58,292 bases of DNA from Flavobacteriaceae bacterium (GCA_029238515.1 JAQWFW010000038.1:1-58292), one strand, 5' to 3'. Shown: positions 23,787 to 33,609, counted from the first letter of the stretch. Numbers and translations are program-made. The notes: generated by a model from the sequence alone, not told the origin.

Positions 23787-24509
23787 ATGAAAATTAACTG
23801 TATTGTTATTGATCCGCATGCACTCCAACGCATTAATACAATTTCAAAAATTAATAGCCACCATGCATTGCGCTCCACCAATGAATTTAGTACATCTACA
23901 GATGCGCTTGAATTTCTTGAAGATAATAATACTGATTTAATTTTTCTTGAAATAGACACCCCCAATCTAAATGGCTTTGAATTCCTAGATTTAATCAAAA
24001 CTACTGGGAACGGAATGCCCAAGGTAATCATCACTACAAAAAACACAAATCATGCGTTTAAATCGTACAGATACGACGTTGTCGATTTTTTGGCCAAACC
24101 ATTGAATGAATCTTTATTTCAGAATGCTATAGATAAAGTGCTTAAAATTTCTTCTTCTAAAGAGCAAAACAAAGAAACCGACACACAACATATTTTCATC
24201 AAAAGCAACCTAAAAAAAAGAAAGGTATATATCAAAGATATAAAATGGATTGAAGCCCTGGGAGATTATGTGAAACTTATTACAAATAATGGCAGTTTTG
24301 TTATCTTATCGACCATGAAAGCTTTTGAAAATGAACTCCCCTCCAAAAAATTCTTAAGGATTCATAAATCATACATTATAAACCTTAAAAAGGTTGAACG
24401 TTACAATAGTAAATTTGTTGAGATTGAAAATTCTCAGATTCCACTCAGTAGAAATAAAAAAAATACACTTACTGATGCACTTAATGTAGCTTCGTCTCAA
24501 AAACTTTAA
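23787..24509 (+). CDS. LytTR-type regulator with degenerate receiver domain
   Basis: A 240-residue protein with a receiver domain (about 1-120) and a LytTR DNA-binding domain (about 140-235: YIKDIKWIEALGDYVKLI, LRIHKSYIINLKKVERY). In the receiver, the usual phosphoacceptor Asp is Glu55 (IFLEIDTP), and the acidic pocket near the start reads VIDPH instead of the usual DDE-type pair. The conserved lysine (FLAKP, Lys104) remains. It may therefore work without phosphorylation, possibly locked in an active-like state. No histidine kinase is adjacent; the gene is isolated. Confidence 0.9.
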   Translation: MKINCIVIDPHALQRINTISKINSHHALRSTNEFSTSTDALEFLEDNNTDLIFLEIDTPNLNGFEFLDLIKTTGNGMPKVIITTKNTNHAFKSYRYDVVDFLAKPLNESLFQNAIDKVLKISSSKEQNKETDTQHIFIKSNLKKRKVYIKDIKWIEALGDYVKLITNNGSFVILSTMKAFENELPSKKFLRIHKSYIINLKKVERYNSKFVEIENSQIPLSRNKKNTLTDALNVASSQKL

Positions 24510-26974
24510 TAATTATCTACATTAATTACCAACCGAATGGGTCTGAATAGTTTTGTACTTGAGAAACTATTTTTAATACGGTTTATTATGATTTTTGTCT
24601 TTTGTAGAGATTGATCATTTGGTATTTTAATTAATATATTTTTGTGGTACAAATTTCTAATTCTGGAAACGGGCGGAAATTCTGGCCCCAAAACGTGAGG
24701 ACCAAATACTTGAGCAAGCGCCTTGGCCAACCATGCTGCGCCCTCATTTACCCTATTATAATCTTTGTGTTTAAGCGTAAGTTTTATAATTCTAAAGTAG
24801 GGAGGGTACTTGTATATACGGCGCTGATAAGTCTGTTCATCAAACATTTTAGTATATTGATTAGAGGAAACTTGCTGCAAAATATTGTGATGAGGATTGT
24901 AAGATTGAATAATGACTTTCCCTCTAATTTTGGTGCGCCCTGCTCTTCCTGAAACTTGTTGTAAAAGCTGAAAACAACGTTCGTGGGCTCTAAAATCTGG
25001 AAAATTAATAAGCTGGTCGGCATTGAGCACCCCCACTAACTTGACATCTCTAAAATCTAATCCTTTTGTTAGCATTTGGGTGCCTACCAGAATATCGATT
25101 TCTTTTTGTTCAAATTTTTGAATTATACGATCGTAACTGTATTTACCGCGAGTCGTATCCAAATCCATTCGTGCCACTTTCGCATTTGGGAAAAGTGCCA
25201 TTGTTTCTTCTTGAATTTGCTCTGTACCAAAACCTTTAGTATCCAAATCAACTCCTCCGCATGCCCCACATTGTTTTTGTACGACAATTGCATAGCTACA
25301 ATAGTGACAACGCAATTGATTGGCATGCTGATGGTAGGTCAATGTCACGTCACAATTTGAACACTCTGGACTATGTCCGCAAGAGTTACATGTCAAAACT
25401 GGAGCATAACCCCTTCTGTTTTGAAAGAGAATGATTTGATGCTTCTCTTCTAATGCTTCTTTAATTTCAGAAATTAGACGGTCACTGAAATGACCGTTCA
25501 TGCGCTTTCGTTTATGTTTGTCTTTGAGGTCTACCAATTCTATGTCTGGTAGAATAACATCATTGTAGCGTTTTGTTAATGAAACATACCCGTACTTGTC
25601 TTCCCTAACAGCATTGAAATAACTTTCGATGCTAGGGGTTGCAGAGCCCAAAATTGTCTTAGCGTTGTGAAGATTGGCTAGTACAATGGCCGCATCACGT
25701 GCATGGTAGCGCGGTGCAGGGTCAAATTGCTTGTAGGATGGTTCGTGTTCTTCATCAACAATTACTAATCCCAAATTTGAGAATGGTAAGAACAGTGAAG
25801 AGCGTGCACCAATAACTACTTTAGAACGCTCAGAGTTTTGCAACACTTTGTTCCATATTTCTACACGTTCGTTTGGGCTAAATCGTGAATGATAAACTGC
25901 AATTTGATCGCCAAAATAATGCTTCAAACGTAATACTAACTGTGAAGTCAAAGCGATTTCTGGTACTAAAAACAATGCTTGTTGACCTTTGGCTAGAACT
26001 GCTTCAATCATTTTTACATAAATTTCTGTTTTCCCAGACGATGTTACACCATGAAAAAGGCAAATATCTTTATCCTTTAAAACGGAATTGATACTAGACA
26101 ATGCAGAAAGTTGATCGTTGCTTAAATTGATCTTTTTTTCTGTTGAAAGCACTTCCAATTTCAATCGATCTACTTCAATAAAGTGTTCCTCGAATATTGA
26201 TTTGTCGATTAGTGCTTTTATTTGGGTAGACGTCCCTCCACTTGCCTTTTTTAGTTCGGTAACCGATACGCGTTCGGAATCTTTACATAACGAAAAATAC
26301 GCCAAAACAATCTGTTTTTGCTTTTTTGATCGCTGAAGTTGATCTAATAACTCCGCTAAATTATTCTCCTTTTTGTAATCAGAATGAAGAACCACAGTAC
26401 GCAAAAGTTTTGGTTTATATTTTTGGATTAACTCTTGACTGGTAGTAATAATCTTTGCGTCTAGTAAAGGTTTGAGAATTTTTAAAGTATTCTTTTTATT
26501 CAAAACCGACTGAACATCTTCCACTTTAAGTCTTGCTTCTTGTTGTAATGCTTCAATCACAAGAAACTGATCGTCGGAGAGCAAATCTTCGCTGATTTTC
26601 GCATCTGGGTGCATAGAAATAATGGATTCACTTTGTAATAAAAGTGCACTGGGTAAGGCAGCACTCAAAACTTCGCCTAGAGCACACATGTAATACTTAG
26701 AAATCCATGCCCAATGTTGCAGTTGAATTGGAAATACAATTGGAGTATCATCTATTATGCTATGGATGGATTTGACTTCATATGCTGTTGGTGCGTTATG
26801 ATGACATTTTAAAACCAAAGCAGTGTATACTTTGCTTTTTCCAAAAGGCACTGCTACTCGAACACCTGGTTGAATAAAATTGAATTCCGCAGCAGTTACC
26901 GCATAGGAAAAATTACGCTCTAAAGGCAGAGGTAAAATAACGTCAATAAAATATGAATGTCCTAGTTGTTGCAT
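24506..26974 (-). CDS. priA: Primosomal protein N' (replication restart helicase)
   Basis: An 822-residue PriA. It has the N-terminal 3'-DNA-binding region (SYFIDVILPLPLERNFSYAV), helicase motifs GVTSSGKTEIYV, VDEEHEPSYKQ, GSATPS, and the zinc domain with cysteines in CNSCGHSPECSNCD and CHYCSYAIVVQKQCGACGG. Needed to restart replication forks by loading the replicative helicase. The 3' end overlaps the convergent LytTR gene by 4 bases; the start overlaps the upstream YihY gene by 13 bases. Confidence 0.96.
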   Translation of the reverse strand: MQQLGHSYFIDVILPLPLERNFSYAVTAAEFNFIQPGVRVAVPFGKSKVYTALVLKCHHNAPTAYEVKSIHSIIDDTPIVFPIQLQHWAWISKYYMCALGEVLSAALPSALLLQSESIISMHPDAKISEDLLSDDQFLVIEALQQEARLKVEDVQSVLNKKNTLKILKPLLDAKIITTSQELIQKYKPKLLRTVVLHSDYKKENNLAELLDQLQRSKKQKQIVLAYFSLCKDSERVSVTELKKASGGTSTQIKALIDKSIFEEHFIEVDRLKLEVLSTEKKINLSNDQLSALSSINSVLKDKDICLFHGVTSSGKTEIYVKMIEAVLAKGQQALFLVPEIALTSQLVLRLKHYFGDQIAVYHSRFSPNERVEIWNKVLQNSERSKVVIGARSSLFLPFSNLGLVIVDEEHEPSYKQFDPAPRYHARDAAIVLANLHNAKTILGSATPSIESYFNAVREDKYGYVSLTKRYNDVILPDIELVDLKDKHKRKRMNGHFSDRLISEIKEALEEKHQIILFQNRRGYAPVLTCNSCGHSPECSNCDVTLTYHQHANQLRCHYCSYAIVVQKQCGACGGVDLDTKGFGTEQIQEETMALFPNAKVARMDLDTTRGKYSYDRIIQKFEQKEIDILVGTQMLTKGLDFRDVKLVGVLNADQLINFPDFRAHERCFQLLQQVSGRAGRTKIRGKVIIQSYNPHHNILQQVSSNQYTKMFDEQTYQRRIYKYPPYFRIIKLTLKHKDYNRVNEGAAWLAKALAQVFGPHVLGPEFPPVSRIRNLYHKNILIKIPNDQSLQKTKIIINRIKNSFSSTKLFRPIRLVINVDNY

Positions 26975-27900
26975 TTTTGTTTTAGACGTTGCAAAGATGC
27001 GTTAAGCTCAAAACCGAGCAACAGAATAATGGCGTTGAGCCATAGGTAAAATAGTAAAATCAATAGTGCCCCTATAGAACCATAAAGTTGATTGTAGTTA
27101 GAAAAATTTTCAATATAATATCCAAATAAATAAGAGTTGATGAGCACTAAAAATGTAGTAAACAACGCCCCTACTGAAAAAAATCGTGACTGCTTTCCTT
27201 CTTTAGTTCCAAAAAAATAAAGAACAGCAATGGTGAGGTAGATCATCAAAATGAAAAACAAAAATTTGGAGGCATCGATCCAAAACAATTCGCTTGCAGC
27301 ATCATTCAAATTTAGTGAATCATAAAGAGGATGAATCAAATAAATTTCACAAAATCCAACTCCAATTATTGTTACAATCAGAATAAAAACTAAAATGATA
27401 GAAACCCCAAAAGCATATAAATATTGATTAATGAAATTCCTATTGAGTTGCTGATGATAGGAGTTTTCAAAACCAGAAAATACGGCATTTACTCCGTTGG
27501 ACATCAAAAACATGGAAATTAAAAAAACGGAAGAAATAAGTCCACCCCCTCTATTTTTGTTAATGTTTTCAAATATATTTTGATTAAAAAAATCGGAAGT
27601 ATTGGGCGGTAAACTGGCATCCAAAAAATTTAAAAAATCGGATTGGAATCCTTCAAATGGGATATAAGGAATCAAAATAATGATGAACAGTAAAAACGGA
27701 AAAATAGCCATAAAAAAACTAAAAGCAACAGCACTTGCACGAATTGAAAGTGCGCCATATATGATGCCTAAAATGTACATTTCTAAAAGGTCGTAAAGGG
27801 TTAAGCCCTCCAATCCAGGAAGTTTAATCGACTTCAAAAGCCGAACTACCCAACGTAAAACAGGAATTTTTTCTAATTTTTGTTCAATTGGTGTACTCAT
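26962..27900 (-). CDS. YihY/BrkB-family inner-membrane protein
   Basis: A 312-residue protein with about six transmembrane segments and the BrkB/YihY family pattern: IYGALSIRASAVAFSFFMAIFP, NRNFINQYLYAFG, and GALFTTFLVLINSYLFGYYI, then LYGSIGALLILLFYLW near the end. Once called RNase BN by mistake; probably a membrane transporter of unknown substrate. It overlaps nadC by 4 bases and priA by 13, forming a three-gene minus-strand unit. Confidence 0.9.
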   Translation of the reverse strand: MSTPIEQKLEKIPVLRWVVRLLKSIKLPGLEGLTLYDLLEMYILGIIYGALSIRASAVAFSFFMAIFPFLLFIIILIPYIPFEGFQSDFLNFLDASLPPNTSDFFNQNIFENINKNRGGGLISSVFLISMFLMSNGVNAVFSGFENSYHQQLNRNFINQYLYAFGVSIILVFILIVTIIGVGFCEIYLIHPLYDSLNLNDAASELFWIDASKFLFFILMIYLTIAVLYFFGTKEGKQSRFFSVGALFTTFLVLINSYLFGYYIENFSNYNQLYGSIGALLILLFYLWLNAIILLLGFELNASLQRLKQKCNN

Positions 27901-28757
27901 TCTACAGCTTTTAGACTGAGGTCCATGTTATACACCGAATGTGTTAGTGCTCCCGAAGAAATAAAATCTACTCCACATTCGGCATAATGGCGCAAAGTAA
28001 CTTCATCGATTCCACCTGAAGATTCCGTTTGGCATTGATTTCCAATAAGTGCTACAGCTTCTTTGGTTTCATGAATATTGAAATTGTCAATCAAAATTCG
28101 ATCGGCTACTCCATGCGCCAAAATGTCTTTAATTTCGTCCATATCACGGGCCTCAACGATAATTTTCAGATTTAATTGATTAAGCTTGATATATTCAGTC
28201 GTCAAATTCAAAGCATTGGCTACACCTCCTGCAAAATCAATATGGTTGTCCTTCAGCATAATGACGTCGTAGAGCGCAAAACGATGATTTACACCCCCAC
28301 CTATCGTCACGGCCCATTTTTCTAAAGCACGAATACCAGGTGTTGTTTTTCGCGTATCCAAAATTTTGGTCTTTGTGCCTTTCAATACTTGAACAAAATA
28401 ATCGGTTTTTGTAGCGATGGCACTCATACGCTGCATAGCATTGAGCACCAAACGTTCAGCTTTCAATATAGACTGTTGTGGTCCTTGAACCACAAAAGCA
28501 ATATCGCCAAATTTTACTGCAGTTCCGTCCTGAACATGCACCGTCATTCGCAGTCTTGAATCGATGTATTTGAACACTTGTCTGGCAAACTCTACTCCTG
28601 CCAAAATGCCTTTGTCTTTAACTAATAATTGCGCTTTACCAAATGCATTTTCGGGTATACATGCCAATGAGCTGTGGTCTCCAGAACCAACATCTTCTCG
28701 AACAGCATTGGCAATAATTAGTTGTATTTCATTTTGAAAAGCTTCTTGACTGATCAT
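27897..28757 (-). CDS. nadC: Nicotinate-nucleotide diphosphorylase (carboxylating)
   Basis: A 286-residue quinolinate phosphoribosyltransferase of de novo NAD synthesis. Signature blocks are VREDVGSGDHSSLACIP, LNAMQRMSAIATKT, LDTRKTTPGIRALEKWAV, GGGVNHRFALYDVIMLKDNHI, and ESSGGIDEVTLRHYAECGVDFIS. It heads the nadC-yihY-priA unit and is divergent from rlmH. Confidence 0.95.
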   Translation of the reverse strand: MISQEAFQNEIQLIIANAVREDVGSGDHSSLACIPENAFGKAQLLVKDKGILAGVEFARQVFKYIDSRLRMTVHVQDGTAVKFGDIAFVVQGPQQSILKAERLVLNAMQRMSAIATKTDYFVQVLKGTKTKILDTRKTTPGIRALEKWAVTIGGGVNHRFALYDVIMLKDNHIDFAGGVANALNLTTEYIKLNQLNLKIIVEARDMDEIKDILAHGVADRILIDNFNIHETKEAVALIGNQCQTESSGGIDEVTLRHYAECGVDFISSGALTHSVYNMDLSLKAVE

Positions 28758-28840
28758 TGTACTATAGTTTACAGCTAAATTAAGGATTTGAGTGATTAAA
28801 AATAAAAAAATATCATCTAATTTATGTTTAACTTAGCTAC

Positions 28841-29314
28841 ATGAAAATTAAACTTCTTGCTATTGGAAAAACAGATGACAAGGCATTGGTGCAATTGATT
28901 CAAAAATATGAAACAAGACTCCAGCATTACATCTCTTTTTCGCTTGAAATTATCCCTGATTTAAAACATACCAAAAATTTCTCTGAACATATTCAAAAAG
29001 AGAAAGAAGGACAATCGATTTTATCTAAAATTTCATCTACAGATCGTCTTTTTCTGTTGGATGAAAACGGAAAAACTATGGATTCTATAGAATTTTCAAA
29101 ATTTTTACAAAAACAAATGAATTCTGGGCCTAAACAATTAATTTTTGTTATTGGTGGCCCTTATGGATTTTCAGATGAAGTATACCAGAAAGCCCATGGA
29201 AAAATTTCGCTTTCAAAAATGACATTCTCACATCAAATGGTACGCCTTTTTGCGATTGAACAACTGTACAGAGGATTTACAATTCTACGAAATGGACCCT
29301 ACCATCATCAATAA
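28841..29314 (+). CDS. rlmH: 23S rRNA pseudouridine-1915 N3-methyltransferase
   Basis: A 157-residue SPOUT-family methyltransferase. It starts KIKLLAIGKTDDKALVQLI, contains the SAM-binding knot FVIGGPYGFSDEVYQKA, SKMTFSHQMVRLFAIEQLYRG, and ends with GPYHHQ. It modifies Psi1915 of 23S rRNA. The stop is 2 bases before the start of the NTP pyrophosphatase gene. Confidence 0.96.
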   Translation: MKIKLLAIGKTDDKALVQLIQKYETRLQHYISFSLEIIPDLKHTKNFSEHIQKEKEGQSILSKISSTDRLFLLDENGKTMDSIEFSKFLQKQMNSGPKQLIFVIGGPYGFSDEVYQKAHGKISLSKMTFSHQMVRLFAIEQLYRGFTILRNGPYHHQ

Positions 29315-29316
29315 AT

Positions 29317-29898
29317 ATGATTGAACTAGTTTTTGCAACCAATAATCCCAACAAACTTAGAGAAGTACAAGTACAACTTCCTAAAGGCATTCAACTTATT
29401 AGTCTAAAAGATATTGGATGTACCGAAGATATTCCAGAAACACAAAATACCATTGAAGGCAATGCACTTCAAAAAGCAAACTATATAAAAACCAAATACA
29501 ACAGAGATTGTTTTGCCGACGATACCGGTTTGGAAGTTGATGCTTTGGATGGTGCGCCTGGAGTACATTCTGCACGCTATGCTGGCCCCGAAAAAAAAGC
29601 TATAAACAATATTAAAAAACTGCTCAATGCTTTAGAAAACGAACCAAATCGTGCTGCACAATTCAAAACCGTAATTGCATTGCATTTCAAGGGAAAATCA
29701 ATTCAATTTGAAGGAATATGTAAAGGTGAAATAGTGCATAAGCCCACTGGGGCTGGCGGCTTTGGTTATGATCCCATTTTTAGACCTTTAAATTATGAGC
29801 AAACATTTGCCGAATTGAGCTTAGAAGAAAAAAATAAAATTGGTCATAGAGGAATTGCTGTAGCAAAATTGATTCAGTTTTTTAGACAAAATCAGTAA
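29317..29898 (+). CDS. Non-canonical purine NTP pyrophosphatase (RdgB/HAM1)
   Basis: A 193-residue ITPase. It starts ELVFATNNPNKLREVQVQL and has the DDTGLEVDALDGAPGVHSARYAG signature and GAGGFGYDPIFRP. It removes ITP, XTP and related nucleotides from the cytoplasmic pool. Co-transcribed with rlmH. Confidence 0.95.
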   Translation: MIELVFATNNPNKLREVQVQLPKGIQLISLKDIGCTEDIPETQNTIEGNALQKANYIKTKYNRDCFADDTGLEVDALDGAPGVHSARYAGPEKKAINNIKKLLNALENEPNRAAQFKTVIALHFKGKSIQFEGICKGEIVHKPTGAGGFGYDPIFRPLNYEQTFAELSLEEKNKIGHRGIAVAKLIQFFRQNQ

Positions 29899-30022
29899 CT
29901 TAATTATTTAACGTACCTTTGCCGCAAATCCTCAGGGTGAGGATGTGTTACAAGAGGTATGGTAAAAACTGTTCGATACGCTTCTGAGGTAACACCAAAA
30001 CGCATATCGAAAAGACATACGA

Positions 30023-31816
30023 ATGAATACATTCCAACAACTAGGACTTGAAGAACATTTGCTTCAAGCCATCAACGATCTTGGTTTTGAAACACCAAGT
30101 GAAGTACAACAAAAAGCAATTCCAACACTACTTTCTGATGAGAATGATCTTGTAGCGCTAGCACAAACAGGAACTGGTAAAACAGCAGCATTTGGCTTTC
30201 CAATGTTGCAAAAAATTGACGTCAATAGCCGGACTACACAAGGTCTTATCTTGTCCCCTACAAGAGAATTGTGCTTGCAAATTACTAATGAATTAAAACT
30301 CTATGGCAAATATTGTAAAGGTTTAAATGTAACCGCTATATACGGTGGAGCAAGCATCACAGAACAAGCCAAAAACGTAAAGCGTGGTGCACAAATCATT
30401 GTAGCCACTCCAGGTCGAATGAAAGATATGATCAGTAGACGATTGGTCGATATTTCAAAGATTGATTATGCAGTATTGGACGAAGCCGATGAAATGCTGA
30501 ATATGGGCTTTTTCGAAGACATTAAAGCAATACTTTCGCATACACCACAAGAAAAGTCAACTTGGCTGTTTTCTGCCACAATGCCCAAAGAGGTTTCCAT
30601 TATCGCCAAAAAATTTATGGCCAACCCTACAGAAATTACTGTTGGTAGCAAAAACACAGGGAGTAAAAACGTTTCACACGAATATTATTTGGTCGGATCT
30701 AGAGATCGTTATGCTGCTCTAAAACGTCTTGCCGATGCACATCCTCACATCTTTTCTGTCATCTTTTGTCGTACCAAAAGAGACACACAAAAAGTTGCCG
30801 AAAAATTGATTGAAGACGGATATAGCGCAGGAGCACTACACGGAGATTTAAGTCAAAACCAACGCGATTTGGTAATGAAATCGTTTAGAAATAAACAAAT
30901 TCAAATGTTGGTCGCTACAGATGTTGCTGCTCGAGGAATAGATGTTGATGATATTACACATGTAATTAATTACCAATTGCCAGACGAAATTGAAACCTAT
31001 ACCCACAGAAGTGGACGTACAGGACGCGCTGGAAAAACTGGAGTTTCGATGGTAATCATTACCAAAAGTGAGCAACGCAAAATCAAAACAATTGAAAAAA
31101 TTATTCAAAAAAGTTTTGTCAAAAAAGATGTTCCTGATGGAATGGAAATTTGTGAAGTTCAGCTAAAAGCATTGGCGCACAAAATTCATGATACCGAAAT
31201 CAATCACGAAATTGATCCTTATTTGGACGAAATAAATCTTCTTTTTGAGGACAGTAGTAAGGAAGAGCTCATCAAAAAGTTTTTTTCAGTAGAGTTTACT
31301 CGCTTTTTTAATTATTATAAGAAGGCGAAAAATCTAAATTCCCCAAGTGGTAACGATTCGTTTTCAGATGAAAAAAAAGACGATCAATCGGCACGCTTCT
31401 TTATTAATATCGGTAAAAAAGACGGATACGATTGGATGAGCATGAAAGATTTCTTGAGAGATGCTCTGGGGTTAGGTCAAGATGATGTGTTTAAAGTTGA
31501 TGTAAAAGACAGTTACTCATTTTTCAATACCGAAACGGTTCATATGCCAAAAGTCTTGGAATTCTTTTCAGATTTCAAACAAAACGGGCGTTACATCAAT
31601 GTCGAAATTACTGAGAAAAAAGAACGTCGAGGAAATCGCCGATTTGGAGGTCAAAAAGGGGGACGTTCTAGAAGAAAGGATGGGTTTAGATCTGAAGGAC
31701 GTGGAAATCGTAAAGACCGAAGAAAAGACAATGGAGGCCGATCGCCGCGTAGATCATCCGACTTCAAACCACAAGGAAGTAGTTCGTCTAGACCAAGAAG
31801 AAACCGTAGGAAATAG
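30023..31816 (+). CDS. DEAD-box RNA helicase (DbpA/CsdA-like)
   Basis: A 597-residue DEAD-box protein: AQTGTGKTAAFGFP, DEADEMLNMGF, FSATMP, HRSGRTGRAGKTG. The C-terminal part has a DbpA-like RNA-binding domain (YSFFNTETVHMPKVLEFFSDF), followed by an Arg/Gly-rich basic tail. Likely helps ribosome assembly or mRNA turnover, often cold-induced. A -7 box TACCTTTG lies at 29914-29921, giving an untranslated leader of about 95 bases that contains a CCTCA/TGAGG hairpin (29930-29942), as is common for cold-shock helicases. Confidence 0.93.
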   Translation: MNTFQQLGLEEHLLQAINDLGFETPSEVQQKAIPTLLSDENDLVALAQTGTGKTAAFGFPMLQKIDVNSRTTQGLILSPTRELCLQITNELKLYGKYCKGLNVTAIYGGASITEQAKNVKRGAQIIVATPGRMKDMISRRLVDISKIDYAVLDEADEMLNMGFFEDIKAILSHTPQEKSTWLFSATMPKEVSIIAKKFMANPTEITVGSKNTGSKNVSHEYYLVGSRDRYAALKRLADAHPHIFSVIFCRTKRDTQKVAEKLIEDGYSAGALHGDLSQNQRDLVMKSFRNKQIQMLVATDVAARGIDVDDITHVINYQLPDEIETYTHRSGRTGRAGKTGVSMVIITKSEQRKIKTIEKIIQKSFVKKDVPDGMEICEVQLKALAHKIHDTEINHEIDPYLDEINLLFEDSSKEELIKKFFSVEFTRFFNYYKKAKNLNSPSGNDSFSDEKKDDQSARFFINIGKKDGYDWMSMKDFLRDALGLGQDDVFKVDVKDSYSFFNTETVHMPKVLEFFSDFKQNGRYINVEITEKKERRGNRRFGGQKGGRSRRKDGFRSEGRGNRKDRRKDNGGRSPRRSSDFKPQGSSSSRPRRNRRK

Positions 31817-31899
31817 TCATTTGTTAATTTTAAAACAAAAATTGGGCTGATATTTGCTATATAGGTAGAGTTTAGTACTTTTATACTGATAAATTTTCT

Positions 31900-32667
31900 A
31901 TGAAAAATTACCTGTTTCTTATCTTCGTTTTTACTCTACCATTTTTCAGCTTTGGTCAAGATTTTTCTGTCGTTAAAGGAAAAATTGTTAATGCTGCCGA
32001 CGATGAACCCATGGAAAATGTAAACATTGTCAACCTAAACCAAGTGTATGGAACTACGACAAATACTGACGGTAAGTTCGAAATTAAAGCAAAAGCCAAC
32101 GACACACTACATTTGTCTTTTCTGGGGTTCAAATCTATAAAAGTTAGGGTCACCAATGATTGGGTAAATTTTGGAAATGAAACCACTATTGAACTTACAG
32201 AACTTGCTTTAGCATTAGAAGAAGTAGTCGTAAATAAACTAAAACTTACTGGATACTTAGAAGTAGACATCAAACAAGTTCCAATACAAAAAAATGTCCG
32301 TTACAGTATTTCTGGGCTGAACTCGGGCTACGAATCTAGTCCTAGTTCGCCTACAATGGTTACAAAGGTTTTAGGTGCTATTTTCAATCCTGCAGATTTT
32401 CTCTACAATATATTTGGCAAAAAACCACGTGAAATGAGAAAACTACGCAAAATGAAAAAACAGGACGAAATTCGAACTATTCTTGCCTCCCGTTTCGATA
32501 GAGAAATGCTAACTGCTCTGTTGCAAGTAGATAAAGTTGATTTAGACTTACTCATTAGCGAATGTAATTATTCTGACGACTTTATTAGAACAGCCAATGA
32601 TCTTCAGATCCTGGATGCAATCAGCGAATGCTATGAAGAGTACAAAATTTTGAGTCGCGATCGCTAA
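31900..32667 (+). CDS. Exported protein with CarboxypepD_reg-like domain
   Basis: A 255-residue protein with a signal peptide (NYLFLIFVFTLPFFSFGQ) and an N-terminal carboxypeptidase-regulatory-like beta sandwich (VVKGKIVNAADDEPMENV, then TNTDGKFEIKAK, HLSFLGFKSIKV). The same domain begins many SusC/TonB receptors, but no barrel follows. The remainder is helical and charged. Probably a periplasmic or surface-associated accessory protein. Confidence 0.85.
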   Translation: MKNYLFLIFVFTLPFFSFGQDFSVVKGKIVNAADDEPMENVNIVNLNQVYGTTTNTDGKFEIKAKANDTLHLSFLGFKSIKVRVTNDWVNFGNETTIELTELALALEEVVVNKLKLTGYLEVDIKQVPIQKNVRYSISGLNSGYESSPSSPTMVTKVLGAIFNPADFLYNIFGKKPREMRKLRKMKKQDEIRTILASRFDREMLTALLQVDKVDLDLLISECNYSDDFIRTANDLQILDAISECYEEYKILSRDR

Positions 32668-32694
32668 GAGATTTCTACTTTTTTTTTAAAATAA

Positions 32695-32724
32695 TTTGGA
32701 GTTTATAAAAATTTTGTATATTTA
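32695..32724 (+). promoter_or_regulatory. Candidate promoter upstream of the GlsB-like gene
   Basis: TTTG at 32695-32698, an 18-base spacer and TATATTTA at 32717-32724. This is one base short of the full TAnnTTTG box. The coding start is about 120 bases downstream, leaving a long leader. Confidence 0.4.
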
Positions 32725-32846
32725 GAGTGTTAATGCTTGCCCCCAATCATGAACAAAAACTAAAACTTCACACTTATGTGATTTCAATTTTAAATTCATT
32801 TTTTGGGCAGTATTATTAAGATTTTAATAACTACAAATCAAAATAT

Positions 32847-33098
32847 ATGGAAATTATTAGTACAATTGTTATTGGAGCTATTGCTGGATGGCTTGGTAGC
32901 ACAATTTTTAAAGGCAGCAGTTTAGGGCTTATTGGTAATATCATTGTTGGTATTATTGGAAGTTTTGTTGGAAGTTGGTCTCTCGGAAAACTTGGCGTTA
33001 GTCTAGGTTCTGGATGGGTTGGCGCAATATTAACAGGAGCTGTTGGTGCGCTCATTATTTTATTTCTTCTGAATTTGATTTTCAAAAAACGGGTATAA
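32847..33098 (+). CDS. GlsB/YeaQ/YmgE stress-response membrane protein
   Basis: An 83-residue, Gly/Ile-rich protein with three hydrophobic segments, of the transglycosylase-associated (GlsB/YeaQ/YmgE) family: IVIGAIAGWLGSTIFKGSSLG, NIIVGIIGSFVGSW, GAVGALIILFLL. Induced by stress in other bacteria; function unclear. Single gene, followed by a strong hairpin at 33131-33178. Confidence 0.9.
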   Translation: MEIISTIVIGAIAGWLGSTIFKGSSLGLIGNIIVGIIGSFVGSWSLGKLGVSLGSGWVGAILTGAVGALIILFLLNLIFKKRV

Positions 33099-33130
33099 AC
33101 CAAATAAAACCCCCTTGGTTTAGCCCCAAG

Positions 33131-33178
33131 AAATGCACACAAGCTGTATGAAAATACAAGGCGTGTGCATTTTTTTTT
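33131..33178 (+). terminator. Nested hairpin terminator after the GlsB-like gene
   Basis: AAATGCACAC (33131-33140) pairs with GTGTGCATTT across an inner TGTAT/ATACA hairpin and a small AAGC/AGGC internal loop, followed by a T run (to 33178). Confidence 0.75.
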
Positions 33179-33204
33179 ATCTTTAAACCAAAAAATTAAT
33201 CCAT

Positions 33205-33609
33205 ATGCATCCTTTTTTAAAAAATGGCCTGGCCGTTTTGGCTGGAATTATTATTGGTGGGCTTATCAACTTTAGTATTATAATCATCAGTAATTTCATT
33301 GTTCCCCTTCCAGAAGGCGTAGATGCCACTAGTGTAGAAAGTATAAAAGCTAATATTCATTTATACAAACCCATACATTTTCTATTCCCTTTTTTGGCAC
33401 ACGCCTTAGGAACTTTATCAGGTGCAGTATTGGCAATCAAAATTTCCAATGATAAGATGAAAAAAGTGGCCTATGTTGTTGCGCTTGTGTTTTTATATGG
33501 TGGTATTTCGATGGGAACACAAATTCCAAGCCCTTTGTGGTTTTCGATTCTCGATCTTGGAGTAGCATATATCCCAATGGCTTGGTTAGCTACAAAACTG
33601 ACACGTTAA
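33205..33609 (+). CDS. Hypothetical four-segment membrane protein
   Basis: A 134-residue protein with four hydrophobic segments (GLAVLAGIIIGGLINFSIIII; IHFLFPFLAHALGTLSGAVLA; VAYVVALVFLYGGIS; FSILDLGVAYIPMAWLA). No recognised family domain. It is convergent with the glycosyltransferase gene, with 4 bases of overlap. Confidence 0.8.
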   Translation: MHPFLKNGLAVLAGIIIGGLINFSIIIISNFIVPLPEGVDATSVESIKANIHLYKPIHFLFPFLAHALGTLSGAVLAIKISNDKMKKVAYVVALVFLYGGISMGTQIPSPLWFSILDLGVAYIPMAWLATKLTR

